Shown: piece after piece, positions 1 to 9,636 of the stretch | How positions within the stretch are numbered: position 1 is the first letter of the stretch | Layout of the letters: every line of letters begins with the position of its first letter | Source: Sedimentisphaerales bacterium | Lineage (GTDB): Bacteria; Planctomycetota; Phycisphaerae; Sedimentisphaerales; Anaerobacaceae | Assembly (NCBI GenBank): GCA_016932835.1 | Contig: JAFGCD010000017.1 | Location: forward strand, 1-64,000 | Length of the DNA stretch: 64,000 bases | Direction of reading: 5' to 3' | The notes under the pieces: generated by a model | Database searches by the model: none | What the model was told of the DNA's origin: nothing | The model's input: the letters and a program-made list of their open reading frames with translations, nothing else | Translations under genes and position numbers: made by a program

Positions 1-70
1 ATGACAAACGGAGCCGAAATCGTCTCCTAATTCAGAGACCTTTTTGTCTCATTCTTGCTGACGACGTACA
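1..70. repeat. 70-bp dispersed repeat, copy 1 (may extend left of the window)
   Basis: Matches 34565..34634 at 68/70 positions (mismatches at 3 and 15). Contains GTCTC-8nt-GAGAC-6nt-GTCTC, which can form alternative hairpins. Confidence 0.9.
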
Positions 71-276
71 GAGGTGTCCCTTACGGGACTTCCGGGACTT
101 ACGGAGAGAGCGCAGAGATAGGAAAACAGAGGACAGAGGACGGGAGGCGGGAAATCCGAAATCCTAAGCTCTAAATCCGAAACAAATCCCAAATTCAAAT
201 ATCTGAATGACCAAAACGAGGAGATTTACCGCAGAGAACGCTGAGAACGCAGATAGGAAGAGAAAAAGGGTAAAGA

Positions 277-314
277 CGAGATTGCCACGGCCGCTGCGCG
301 GCCTCGCAATGACG
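277..314. repeat. REP/MITE-like inverted repeat (ATTGC..GGCCGC..GCGGCC..GCAAT)
   Basis: Reverse strand reads CGTCATTGCGAGGCCGCGCAGCGGCCGTGGCAATCTC, an imperfect hairpin of a type I recall from intergenic regions of many bacteria. Confidence 0.5.
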
Positions 315-488
315 GTGGGTAAATGAGTAGGCCGGCGGGGCTTTGTTAGCAATAGGTAACAGAGCTTGTTTTGCGGCGGAGTATTGAAGCGTGAAGCGAG
401 GTTTGTCACGGGGTTTGGCTTCGTCCACCCGGCCGACGGGTCGGGCGATTTTTGAAGATGTCTGAAACCGGCTGTTCTGATGGCGAGG

Positions 489-546
489 GGGGGGCGGAAA
501 ATGGAGGACAGAGGACGGAGGACAGAGATACGAAGGACGAGGGACG
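489..546. repeat. Low-complexity purine-rich (GGACAGAGGACGGA) tract
   Basis: Iterated ggaggacagaggacggaggacaga; a related tract occurs at about 113-150. Confidence 0.5.
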
Positions 547-572
547 CTCCCTATGGGATAAATTCACGCGGA

Positions 573-3500
573 TTATTTTGATTTGGCATTGAGGGCGTCG
601 TAATGGTGGAGGATTTTGTCGTGGGTGGTTGAGCCTGCGAATGCGCCTTCGCGTTGCTTGCGGATGCCGGCGAAGGTCGAGAGGATGTACTCGACGTCGT
701 CTCGGGGGATTTCGTAGAGGATGAAATATGCGGCGTCGAGCTGGGCCATGAGGTCGGCTCGTTCGGCGGGGTCCCACCTGCGGACGGGCGGGTCGAAGCC
801 GCAGGCCTCGGCGAGGGGGATCATGTCGTTTGCGGTGCAGGTCAAGTTGAGCACGCGATTACTGATCCATTTCTCCAGAGTCGTGCGAGGGGACCAGGGG
901 CATTTCTGCTGATAGAAGTCGGGGGCAAACATCGGGAATTGTTCAACAAAGAAGAAGTTGAGGTTTATGTTCGCGATCTTGCGCTTCGCAATATAATCAA
1001 GTGGCAATGCGTTCAGATTGCCCAGCAGGCAGCACTGAAGGCTGGGTGAAATTCGAGGGGGACAGAGGATAAGTGGGGCTGAGTTTATGACGCCTGCCAG
1101 CGGAATGAAGGAGGCAATAACAGTCCGCGTGTCCGTAGCACGAGTGACGTTTCTGAACGCGAGAAGAACCGGAGGAGCAGGAGAGATGGTTCTTTCGAGT
1201 ATTATCGATTCTGATGCCCACCATCGGGGAAGGACTGAAAACTCTGGATTCTGGTGTTCAACAAGAGAAGTCTCGACGGTCTGGCCTTGGTTGATCCAGT
1301 TCTCTTTCTTGATATAGACGGCGCCAAATCTATGGTCATATTGCCTAAACATCTTTGCTTCGTATAGAGGGAGAAATCTCTCTTTTCGCTTCCTCCAAAC
1401 ATTACCTGAGCATTTGAAATCAAGAGCTTCCAGCCTTTCGGGAGTGTGGAAGAGTTCCGCGTCGTTGGTCTGATCGAACATTCTGAAGAATTTGATTTCC
1501 CAGGGGTTGCCACCTTCTTTGCGGTTTTTATCGACAAGCACGGGAACGCGCTTGTATATAGCTTTGGCAAGGTCAGCGTCTCGCTGGGTGTAAAAAACGG
1601 GACAGGTTTTTGTATTAGGATTGAGGAGATTGATGTCTTGGGGCGACAAAGTTATGTGTCGCCGATTATCACGAAGCTCTTCCATCCTGTGGGCAAAGAA
1701 GACGAAATCGGCCGTTTGTGACTCACGGGCTGTCCCTCCGAAGAGGAGCATGCAGAACTTGTATGAACGATGAACATCGGGGAAAATAGGTGCTTTGTTT
1801 TCAAAGTCATATAGGGCAGATATTGAGTTTGAGTCCACGAGTTCTTGGAAGAAATCTTTGGTTGTCTTTTCTGTTGCGATTCCAGAGGGGACGAGGATAC
1901 CGACGCGGCCTGCAGGGGCGACGAGGGAGCGGGCGAGCTCTGCGAAGAGGGCGTATGTATTTATGTCGCCTTTGGCTGTGAGGGGGAATCGGCCGGAGGC
2001 GCGGACGTGTGCGAGGGCGGTTTCTGCGGCTTTTTTTGCGGCGGTGTAGCGGCTGTACAGGTCGGGATTGGTCTTTTCGAGTTGCGCGATGAGGGCGCGT
2101 CGTTTGGCTGCGCTGGGGGCGGAGGCGATTTCGGGACACACAGTATCGAAAAATTCTCTTTCCTGGAGCTTCATTCTTTCCCATGGCGGATTTCCGACTA
2201 CGCAGTCGAAGCCGGGGGTTTCTCGCGAAAAGATCTGAGGGAAGGTATCTCGCCAATCCATCGCGCGGGGGTTGACTTGGGGGTCGGAGACGAGGGAGTT
2301 TCCGCAGACGATGTTGGCGGAGAGGTCAGCAAGTGATTTTCCCTTGTTTGCGGAGCGGAGCCAGAGGGCGAGTTGTGTGATTTCGACGGCTTCGGGGGAG
2401 AGGTCCACTCCGAAGAGATTGTCGTGGAGGATGTAGTCTGGGATTGCGTCTTTCAGCTCTTGGGCGCGGCGGGGGTCTGTGAGGGCGAGGGCCTCTGCGA
2501 GGTCGAGATATTTATTTTCGAGTGCGTCATATGCCTGGATGAGAAATGCTCCGCTGCCGCAGGCCGGGTCGAGAACTTTTATTTCGCGGAGTGCTTCAAA
2601 TGCTTCCAAGGCAAACTTAGCGATGTTGCCATTTCGCCGAGAGATCAGGATGTCATCGATATTGATGGCGTATTTTTGGGCGACGGCGTCGATTTTGTCT
2701 TCTGCGAGTTTTGCGAGCGTGTTATTGACGATGAATTCGGTGAATTCGGGGGGCGTATAGTATATTCCGGCTCTTTTTCGCTCGGCGGACTTAGGCATTT
2801 TGGGGGCAGGTTCCGGTTCATCCTTAGTGAGCCAGAGCCCTGCGAGTCGGATTTTTTCGATGTCGTTGATAGATTTTTCGAAGAGGTGGCCGAGGATATC
2901 GACGTTGATTTCGTGCTGGAAATCATAGGCTCCGATGCTCTTGAAGAAGTCCGTCCAGTCGTCTTCGAGGTCGAGGTCGTCCACATCGGGGTCCGGGCGA
3001 AAGAGGCCGCCGTTGTAGGGGGGGATTTGCCCGTCGGGTGAGCCTTTGTCGATAGAATGGAAGAGGTCGAGGAAGTTCCGCCAGCGGGGGTTTGTGACAC
3101 GGGAAAATGGAGGGAGGCGGTCCCATGCCTTGAAGATTGATCTATCGGGGAGTAATCCGCGGTCTTCGCAGAATGCAACGAATATGATTCTGTCGATTAG
3201 TTTTTGCGCGACAGGTATTGCCTGGTCGAGTGTCTTATTGCGCGGCGGGGATGTGAGGTGGCGGATCAGTCGGATTCTGTTGTCGTGGTAGTAGTCGTAT
3301 AGATCGTCGCCAACCTGCTTCTGGCGGTTGGCGGCTTGTTCGAGGAGTTGGTCTGCTCGCGGGGTCTGGCCGGGGGCGGCAGGGAGGAGACCGTTTTTCT
3401 GGAAGATGTAGTAGAAGCGGAGGAATTCATCTTCTCTGCGGAGGTCCTGGAGGGTGAAAAGTTCGTAGATTTTCGGGGTTTGGTTTCTGTGGTATAGGCG

Positions 3501-4022
3501 AAAGCTGACTATGTTCGAGACAATGCCCCAGGGGCAATCGGGGAGGGCATTGAGGTAGTCCCAGCATTGCTGGACGGGGGTTCTTCCGTTGGATTTATCG
3601 CGGTCGAGATTGGCCGTAGGGCCTTTGAGTTCTATTACGGCGCGGGGGACTGCTGGCCGGGCGGATTGGAAAAGGCCGATAGCGGCGTCGGCCTCGCCGC
3701 CGTTGACGGAGAATTTTGGCTTGAGGTTCCAGTGGTCGAGGCCGTCGGAAAAGAGAGTGTAGTCCAGGGCTTCACCGAAGACCTGGGTGAGGAATTCTGC
3801 TTCGAGCGAGGTCTCCTTTTCCTTGCGGAGCTTTCCGGAGGATTCGAGGTCGGCCCATTTGCATATTATTTCATGGGCTTTGTCGCGGGCGGGGCCTTCA
3901 AGGCGTCTATCCGTGGAACGGTCTTTGAGTAGATTAGGAAGGAATAAAGGGCGTTTGCGACGGGCGGCACCGTATCGAGCGGTATTGATCTGCGGGAAGA
4001 GATGTTCGTCGCTCGGCGGCAT
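573..4022 (-). CDS. Type IIG (Eco57I-like) restriction-modification enzyme, N6-adenine methyltransferase fused to nuclease
   Basis: 1149 aa. Motif I region VLDPACGSGAFLIQAYDAL; catalytic VVGNPPWERM (NPPW); N-terminal ..AVIELKG.. consistent with a PD-(D/E)xK ExK motif; long C-terminal region suits target recognition. Confidence 0.88.
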   Translation of the reverse strand: MPPSDEHLFPQINTARYGAARRKRPLFLPNLLKDRSTDRRLEGPARDKAHEIICKWADLESSGKLRKEKETSLEAEFLTQVFGEALDYTLFSDGLDHWNLKPKFSVNGGEADAAIGLFQSARPAVPRAVIELKGPTANLDRDKSNGRTPVQQCWDYLNALPDCPWGIVSNIVSFRLYHRNQTPKIYELFTLQDLRREDEFLRFYYIFQKNGLLPAAPGQTPRADQLLEQAANRQKQVGDDLYDYYHDNRIRLIRHLTSPPRNKTLDQAIPVAQKLIDRIIFVAFCEDRGLLPDRSIFKAWDRLPPFSRVTNPRWRNFLDLFHSIDKGSPDGQIPPYNGGLFRPDPDVDDLDLEDDWTDFFKSIGAYDFQHEINVDILGHLFEKSINDIEKIRLAGLWLTKDEPEPAPKMPKSAERKRAGIYYTPPEFTEFIVNNTLAKLAEDKIDAVAQKYAINIDDILISRRNGNIAKFALEAFEALREIKVLDPACGSGAFLIQAYDALENKYLDLAEALALTDPRRAQELKDAIPDYILHDNLFGVDLSPEAVEITQLALWLRSANKGKSLADLSANIVCGNSLVSDPQVNPRAMDWRDTFPQIFSRETPGFDCVVGNPPWERMKLQEREFFDTVCPEIASAPSAAKRRALIAQLEKTNPDLYSRYTAAKKAAETALAHVRASGRFPLTAKGDINTYALFAELARSLVAPAGRVGILVPSGIATEKTTKDFFQELVDSNSISALYDFENKAPIFPDVHRSYKFCMLLFGGTARESQTADFVFFAHRMEELRDNRRHITLSPQDINLLNPNTKTCPVFYTQRDADLAKAIYKRVPVLVDKNRKEGGNPWEIKFFRMFDQTNDAELFHTPERLEALDFKCSGNVWRKRKERFLPLYEAKMFRQYDHRFGAVYIKKENWINQGQTVETSLVEHQNPEFSVLPRWWASESIILERTISPAPPVLLAFRNVTRATDTRTVIASFIPLAGVINSAPLILCPPRISPSLQCCLLGNLNALPLDYIAKRKIANINLNFFFVEQFPMFAPDFYQQKCPWSPRTTLEKWISNRVLNLTCTANDMIPLAEACGFDPPVRRWDPAERADLMAQLDAAYFILYEIPRDDVEYILSTFAGIRKQREGAFAGSTTHDKILHHYDALNAKSK

Positions 4023-4244
4023 AGACTCCTTTCTATCGATGCAAAAGGCAATTGTCTGGCAATCCCAAGCCTTAAGAATATTTTAGCGGTGAAGCAAGGA
4101 TAAGCAAGAAAAAGGCTGGGGAAGAAGTAGTTTTTTGTTTTGGGTTCTTAGTTTGGCGAGATGGAAGAGAACCCCCTGCGGTGCAGGGGGCTAATTTGGG
4201 GATGGGGGAGGGCTTCGCTCCCTTAGGGACAGGTCGGAATGACA

Positions 4245-4300
4245 AAGGGGGGAATGAGTAGATGAGTAAATGGGTTAATGAGTGGATGGGATTGGCGGGG
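4245..4300. repeat. Short imperfect tandem repeat (gaRtRgatgagtaaatg-type)
   Basis: aatgagtagatgagtaaatgggttaatgagtggatggg. Confidence 0.4.
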
Positions 4301-4306
4301 TTATTG

Positions 4307-6874
4307 CTATTGGGCGGCGGGCTGCTCTGCTGCGAGCAGTTCGATTCGTTTTGTAATTTGGGCGGCCAAGTCCGGGTCGGGGGCGGAACGCGCGAGGTCG
4401 CGTGCCTTTTCGAGGGCGGCGAGGGCTTTTTCGCGCCGGCCTGTTGCGGCATAGCCGGCTGCGATGTTCATCAGGGCAACCGGGTGGTTTGGCCTGGCTT
4501 TTAGAAATTCGAGCCAGTGGGCAACGGCCTGGTCGTGTTTTTCGCTGCCGGTCAGTGCGAGGGCAAGATTGTACCTCGCGGCGATGTTGGCGGGATCGAG
4601 GCGTATGACTTCGGACCAGTGGTTAATTGCTTCGTCGATTTTGCCCTGCCCGGCCATGGCGTGACCGACGTTGTAGCGTGCATTGGTGTTGTTGGGGTCG
4701 ATTTCGATTACGCGGAGCCAATGTTCAAGGGCCCGGTCGATTTTCTTCTGTCGAGCAAATGCGGTCGCCAAAAGATTATGCGCTTCGGCGTCGTCGGGTT
4801 CGAGTCGGACAATTGCGAGCAGGTGTGTTACAGCCTGGTCGTTTCTGTTGTAGTGAAACATTGCCTGTGCGAGGTTGTAGTGGGCATCGACGTTGTTGGG
4901 GTCGAGTCGGACAGCCTCGTTGAGGCATGTCACTGCCTGTTCGATGTTTCCTTCGGCCAGCAGCAGCGCTCCGAGGTTGGCCTGCGCCTGGACGTGGTCC
5001 GGCTTTATGCTCAGGACCTTCCTGAAGTAGGCGGCGGCCTGGTCATTCTTCCGGCTGCGAATCATCGCTTGCGCGAGATTGCAGTATGCCTCTACGTTGT
5101 TTGGGTCGAGTTCAACGGTGCGGGTCCAGTGTTTTACGGCTTCGTCCGGCTTTCCCAAGTGGAAGAGGGCGAGGCCGAGATGGCAGTAGGCATCGGGATT
5201 TTGGGGGTTTATTTCGAGGGCCTTTCTGCACTGCCGTTCGACGCCGGCGTAATCCTCGGCCTTCATGAACTCTCTTGCGGCCCTGATATATGAGAGGTCG
5301 TCAACGAATTGTTCGCGGATAGTCTCGATTGCATAAGCGTCAATATTGACGAATTCGGGTATGTTCGCCGCCCGGTCGGGTGCTGTGAAGCGATCCAAGA
5401 CGACGGGCGGGGTGCTTCGACCCATTTCGTCGATATGGGTTAGGAACAGTTGGGTGTAGGGGGAGTTGGGCTTTGCGGAGAAGACGAGCCACTTGCCGTT
5501 GGGTGAGAAGCTGTGCCATGAGTTCATCCTGACGGTGTTTGCGAGCAATTTCCTTGCCTGGCCTCCCTCGGCGGGGATTATGTAAAGCTTGCTGTCGGGC
5601 TGGAGGAGCATATAGTTTTCGGCCTTGCAGAAGACTATCCATTTTCCGTCGGGGGAGTATCTTGCGAAGAAGTTGCTCATGCCGTTGAAGGAAGCTCCTT
5701 CGAGCGGCTCGGCTTTGCCTCCTTTTCCGCCGTTAAACGGTATCCTGTAGAGGTCGAACTTGAAGGGCTTTCCCTGTTCGAGGAATTCCCAGCATTCGTC
5801 GCCTGTAAGGAGGACTTTTCGCGGTCCGGTTCGTTTTAGTTTGTATGCCTCGCTTGCGGCGAAAACGATGTACTTTCCATCGGGGCTCCATGTCGGATTG
5901 CTCTGGACGAGGTACGGGTCGTCGGCACCGGGCAAGGCGGCGAATGTTCGCTGCTGCCTGTCGTATATGCAGAGGATTCCCTTTATCGGGAAGAAGAGCT
6001 GCGAGAATTCGAGTCCAGGCTTCGGGACGAATACGGATTCATCCTTTACGGTGCTGACGACATATCTACCGTCGGGAGAGACCTGGGATAGCAATCCAAA
6101 TGTCACTTCCTTGTCGTCTCTGTTATAGTCGCTCCATGTTATGATCGTGCTCTTATCGAGGACCATCTTTTGTTCGATTGGGACGATAGCGTATGATCCC
6201 TTGTCGTTGGCGTAATCGACGTCCATTCCGAGGACGTCGGCATCGGCAGAGAAGGAGTGACAATTTCCGCAGACGGGGAGCTTTTCCAGGACGACGGGTG
6301 GCTGCTGTTGCGAGGAGACGCCGCCGAACCGCCAGCGGATGTGCGAAGGGTCTTTGACGGCATCGACAAACGGGAGGTTGACCTCCCTGAAGAATATGGG
6401 CGCCTCGACGGCGTGGGCCGATGTCTCGAATGTAATTTGCGCTTTGGAGAGGGTTTTCGGCGGGGTATCGCCGCTGAGAGCCAGGATAGTAACGGTCGCC
6501 TGGTTTGGGCGAGAGCGTTTTTTCATATCCTGCCACACTTGCGGTTCTGGTGTCCAGCGGGTTTGACGCGTGACGGATTCTATGTTTTGCCGGTCATCCT
6601 GAAATTTGATAATGACACGCCATGCGTGAGAGTAGGGATTTGTGTCCTTCCATATGAAGGTCGGTGCGGCGATGTCAGATGGGAAGAGGGCGCCGTCGAA
6701 GGGATATTCTATGGTCAGTGTCGCTGCGCCGGCGACGGTCTGCGGCAGGCGGAGGGAAGTGTCATTCCCGGGCTGCTGCTGATAGTCACCAAGTGTCGAG
6801 CCGGCGAATAAGGCCAGGGCCATAATCGCCGATGCGGCACGGCCAACAAGATGGGCGTTCGGTTTGTGCATCAA
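4307..6874 (-). CDS. Secreted CxxCH-motif / TolB-like PD40 beta-propeller / TPR protein
   Basis: 855 aa. Signal peptide; LPVCGNCHSFS heme-type motif; repeated SPDGKYIVF/SPDGKWIVF (PD40); C-terminal TPRs with NPxNxxAxxNLxxxL periodicity. Confidence 0.8.
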   Translation of the reverse strand: MMHKPNAHLVGRAASAIMALALFAGSTLGDYQQQPGNDTSLRLPQTVAGAATLTIEYPFDGALFPSDIAAPTFIWKDTNPYSHAWRVIIKFQDDRQNIESVTRQTRWTPEPQVWQDMKKRSRPNQATVTILALSGDTPPKTLSKAQITFETSAHAVEAPIFFREVNLPFVDAVKDPSHIRWRFGGVSSQQQPPVVLEKLPVCGNCHSFSADADVLGMDVDYANDKGSYAIVPIEQKMVLDKSTIITWSDYNRDDKEVTFGLLSQVSPDGRYVVSTVKDESVFVPKPGLEFSQLFFPIKGILCIYDRQQRTFAALPGADDPYLVQSNPTWSPDGKYIVFAASEAYKLKRTGPRKVLLTGDECWEFLEQGKPFKFDLYRIPFNGGKGGKAEPLEGASFNGMSNFFARYSPDGKWIVFCKAENYMLLQPDSKLYIIPAEGGQARKLLANTVRMNSWHSFSPNGKWLVFSAKPNSPYTQLFLTHIDEMGRSTPPVVLDRFTAPDRAANIPEFVNIDAYAIETIREQFVDDLSYIRAAREFMKAEDYAGVERQCRKALEINPQNPDAYCHLGLALFHLGKPDEAVKHWTRTVELDPNNVEAYCNLAQAMIRSRKNDQAAAYFRKVLSIKPDHVQAQANLGALLLAEGNIEQAVTCLNEAVRLDPNNVDAHYNLAQAMFHYNRNDQAVTHLLAIVRLEPDDAEAHNLLATAFARQKKIDRALEHWLRVIEIDPNNTNARYNVGHAMAGQGKIDEAINHWSEVIRLDPANIAARYNLALALTGSEKHDQAVAHWLEFLKARPNHPVALMNIAAGYAATGRREKALAALEKARDLARSAPDPDLAAQITKRIELLAAEQPAAQ

Positions 6875-7305
6875 AGCGCCAAGACCAAAAGTACTTTTCG
6901 TTCGGAATCATTCCCTGCAGCCTGCGGAATTGGTCAAGGACGGCGAAGGACGCGTACGAGCACCACCACCTTATCGCCAAGCCCGCAAAGCTTGCTTGAA
7001 AAAGCGCCATCCTTGATTTGATGCCTGGGATACGGGGCCGGCAACCGACGTGCCCGGTTATCTCCAGATCGTACTATTGAGAAGACAAACTTCTCGATAT
7101 ACATCATCGGCAATTCTACCAGAAGGCTCCTGTAAAATCAAGGTCTTGGTCTTCAAAGGTCTCATAATCGGACATTTGCCGGGACGGAGAGTCTGTACGG
7201 GTTTTGCTTGAGTCCCAGGTTCGGCCTGAGCATTAAGAACGGGCGTTAAATTCGAGGCGAAAGGTCACCCAGGCGGCGAACTCCAACGTCTCAGGGCAAT
7301 TTCTT

Positions 7306-8463
7306 TCAATCGACCCCCTCGAGGTAGAGGTTTGAGAATTCGAGGAGGTCTCTCATGTCCACAGCGGTGTCTTCGGTGAGGTCGGCGCCATTGCAGGGGC
7401 CGCAGGCTTCAAAGCCGAAGTATAGCGCGAACAGTGCGAAGTCTGCGGAATCGACGTCGTAGTCCTTGTCCAGGTCTCCCGGCTGGGGGATGCTCTTGTA
7501 GAGGTGGACAAAGCCGGTAGTTAGATTGACCATTGCTCCAACCAAGAGATCGGGGTAGCCGTCGCCATTCCAGTCACAAACGAATGGTCTTGACCGCGGG
7601 GTACCGGCAAGGTCAATTGCTGTTCCGTCCGCGGTGACCGGCACATATCCGGCGAAGTTCGGGTCTGCATCCGTTCCGGTATTTGTGTAGAAGAAGATTT
7701 GGCCGTTCGTGTTTCCCGTGAGGATGTCCTTTTTTCCGTCTCCATCGAGGTCCATTACGACAGGGCTGGAGCGGTCCGCGGGGACATCAAGGTTGGCTCC
7801 ATTTTGCCGGACGAATGCTGTCGTGCGATAGTCGGGGGCGGTATCGGTTCCTTCGTTTATGTAGAGATATATTTGGCCGTAGCGTGAACCTACGATCAGG
7901 TCTCTGAGACCGTCATTGTTCCAGTCCACAACGGTTGGCGTTGCCCGATCACCGACGTCGATATTGGTTTTTGCGCCAGGTTGTCCGACCTGCAGGAAAG
8001 TTCCGGCGTAGAAAGCAGGGTTTTCGTCTGTTGCATTGTTGAGGAATATCTGGATTTTTCCGTCAGCTTGTCCTACGAGGAGGTCTTTTCGTGCGTCGGC
8101 GTCCCAATAGACCACCCGCGGAAAACATCCAAGGCATCCCGACGGCGTACAGGCGAGGTCTTCACCCTCGGACTGGGCGTAGAAATACGCATCGAAGTGA
8201 GGCTCTGTTTGATTACCGTCGTTAATGTAGATTCGTACTTTTCCGGGGACGAGTGACTTGCCCTCTCCTACGATGAGGTCTTTAAGGCCGTCGTTGTTCC
8301 AGTCTTCGAATGACGGGACGGAGTATCCGGGGATTTCGATTTGGATGCCGTTTGCATCCACGATTTGTTCGGGGCCGAGTCTCAGGCGCAATCCCTGGGC
8401 GTAGAGGGCGCCTGCAGCAAGCGAGACTGCTATTACCATCGCGAGCATTATCGCACGTTTCAT
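7306..8463 (-). CDS. FG-GAP/VCBS repeat protein with C-terminal dockerin-like domain
   Basis: Repeated DWNNDGLKDLIVG units; C-term DLDKDYDVDSADFALF...DLTEDTAVDMRDLLEF resembles two Ca-binding dockerin repeats. Confidence 0.75.
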   Translation of the reverse strand: MKRAIMLAMVIAVSLAAGALYAQGLRLRLGPEQIVDANGIQIEIPGYSVPSFEDWNNDGLKDLIVGEGKSLVPGKVRIYINDGNQTEPHFDAYFYAQSEGEDLACTPSGCLGCFPRVVYWDADARKDLLVGQADGKIQIFLNNATDENPAFYAGTFLQVGQPGAKTNIDVGDRATPTVVDWNNDGLRDLIVGSRYGQIYLYINEGTDTAPDYRTTAFVRQNGANLDVPADRSSPVVMDLDGDGKKDILTGNTNGQIFFYTNTGTDADPNFAGYVPVTADGTAIDLAGTPRSRPFVCDWNGDGYPDLLVGAMVNLTTGFVHLYKSIPQPGDLDKDYDVDSADFALFALYFGFEACGPCNGADLTEDTAVDMRDLLEFSNLYLEGVD

Positions 8464-8757
8464 CCCACATCCTCCGTTTATGAACGACCAGCAGGTATAT
8501 TACTTTGAACGCCGTTTCAGACGAAAGGCCCCCTTTGCAGAAGCAAATGCATAGCGGTTGCGGCCACACATCCATGCGATACTATTATATTGCATTTTCC
8601 GCAATAAGTCAAGCCCGGCGGATTTGGGGTGACGGTTTGGCCCTATAAAGGGTGTCCTGACGGGTTTTTTATGATGATACAGCGGTGTTGACAAGTCGAA
8701 CAAAATGCGTGAGAATCGGTATAAATAGTGAACGACGGCGTTAGCGGAGTATGTTTT

Positions 8758-9618
8758 ATGCAACTTGTCGTGAAACAAGACGGCGGCGGCTCGAACCGAC
8801 TGCGGTTCAGCGCAGGGCCGATTCATATCGGTCGGGGGCCAAACAGCCAGGTTTTTCTGCCTGACATGAAGGTTTCGCGTCAACATGCGGTGTTTTTTCG
8901 GCTTCCCGAAGGTGACTGGATGCTTCAGGACCTCGATTCTGCGAACAAGACTTACCTGAACGACAAGGCCATACACAAGGTCAAGGTCGAGACAGGCGAC
9001 CTCGTTCGGATCGGGGATTTCACAATTGAGATCGACCTCGACAAGGAAGGCGAATCGGAGCAGGCTACCAAACTCGAAGATACGCTGGTAGCGGTTCCCC
9101 GGAAGGTTCAGGTCATAACTCGAGATTTGCATGCGGATGACTCTCCCGATATTCGAATGCCAGCCGGTCGTGCGAAGGATTTTCTTCGTGCAACGGAGGA
9201 TATCTGCAACGCTACGGGTCTTGACCAGGTTCTGCAGACACTCATGACGATTATGTTTCGACAGTTCGATGCATCGCACGTTTGGTGCGCGTTGCGTGTC
9301 GAGCCGGCAGGTCCGATGACGTCGCACACGGGGAAGTCTCTGCACGGCGGGAGTCTTTCTCTGGAGGATATAGGTCTCAACGAGAAGATCACTTATGCTG
9401 TGGACAACAGTCTTTTCATGCTTTTTCCGTCCGTATCGGCCGAGTGCGGAGGAGAAGAGATATGCTCTGCGATGATAGGGCCTGTGCTGGATCCGGACGG
9501 GTGCTTCGGGGTTTTTTATCTGGATAACTCCGGGGGAGATGCAGCTTACGAGTTGAGCGATCTTGACTATCTGATGCTGCTGGCGATACACACTGCGGCG
9601 ATTGTCGAGAATTTCTAA
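8758..9618 (+). CDS. FHA domain protein with C-terminal GAF-like region
   Basis: HIGRGPNSQVFLPDMKVSRQHAVFF...LQDLDSANKTYLND is a canonical FHA core; C-terminal half GAF-like. Internal ATG at 8758 preferred over the upstream start. Confidence 0.8.
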   Translation: MQLVVKQDGGGSNRLRFSAGPIHIGRGPNSQVFLPDMKVSRQHAVFFRLPEGDWMLQDLDSANKTYLNDKAIHKVKVETGDLVRIGDFTIEIDLDKEGESEQATKLEDTLVAVPRKVQVITRDLHADDSPDIRMPAGRAKDFLRATEDICNATGLDQVLQTLMTIMFRQFDASHVWCALRVEPAGPMTSHTGKSLHGGSLSLEDIGLNEKITYAVDNSLFMLFPSVSAECGGEEICSAMIGPVLDPDGCFGVFYLDNSGGDAAYELSDLDYLMLLAIHTAAIVENF

Positions 9619-9636
9619 GAGCGTCTAAGTCAGTGG

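Noticed and set aside
654-3932. Many + strand ORFs (up to 222 aa) overlapping the type IIG gene
   Set aside because: Antisense shadows of a long, motif-rich coding frame in GC-rich DNA; no motifs or independent start context.
573-4022. Considered PglX of a BREX system
   Set aside because: No brxC/pglZ/brxL or other BREX genes visible nearby, and a nuclease-like ExK N-terminus fits type IIG better; the left neighbourhood is outside the window.
4517-5293. 258-aa + strand ORF inside the TPR region
   Set aside because: Mirror frame of the repetitive TPR coding sequence; the periodicity explains the long open frame.
6875-7305. Possible c-di-GMP (GEMM) or other riboswitch in the 430-bp gap
   Set aside because: Only a short GCAAAGC similarity; conserved GEMM helices could not be assembled by eye.
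8688-8725. TTGACA...TATAAA promoter upstream of the FHA gene
   Set aside because: Spacer is 26 bp, too long for a sigma70 promoter; GAGAAT at 17 bp is possible but weak, so not listed as a feature.
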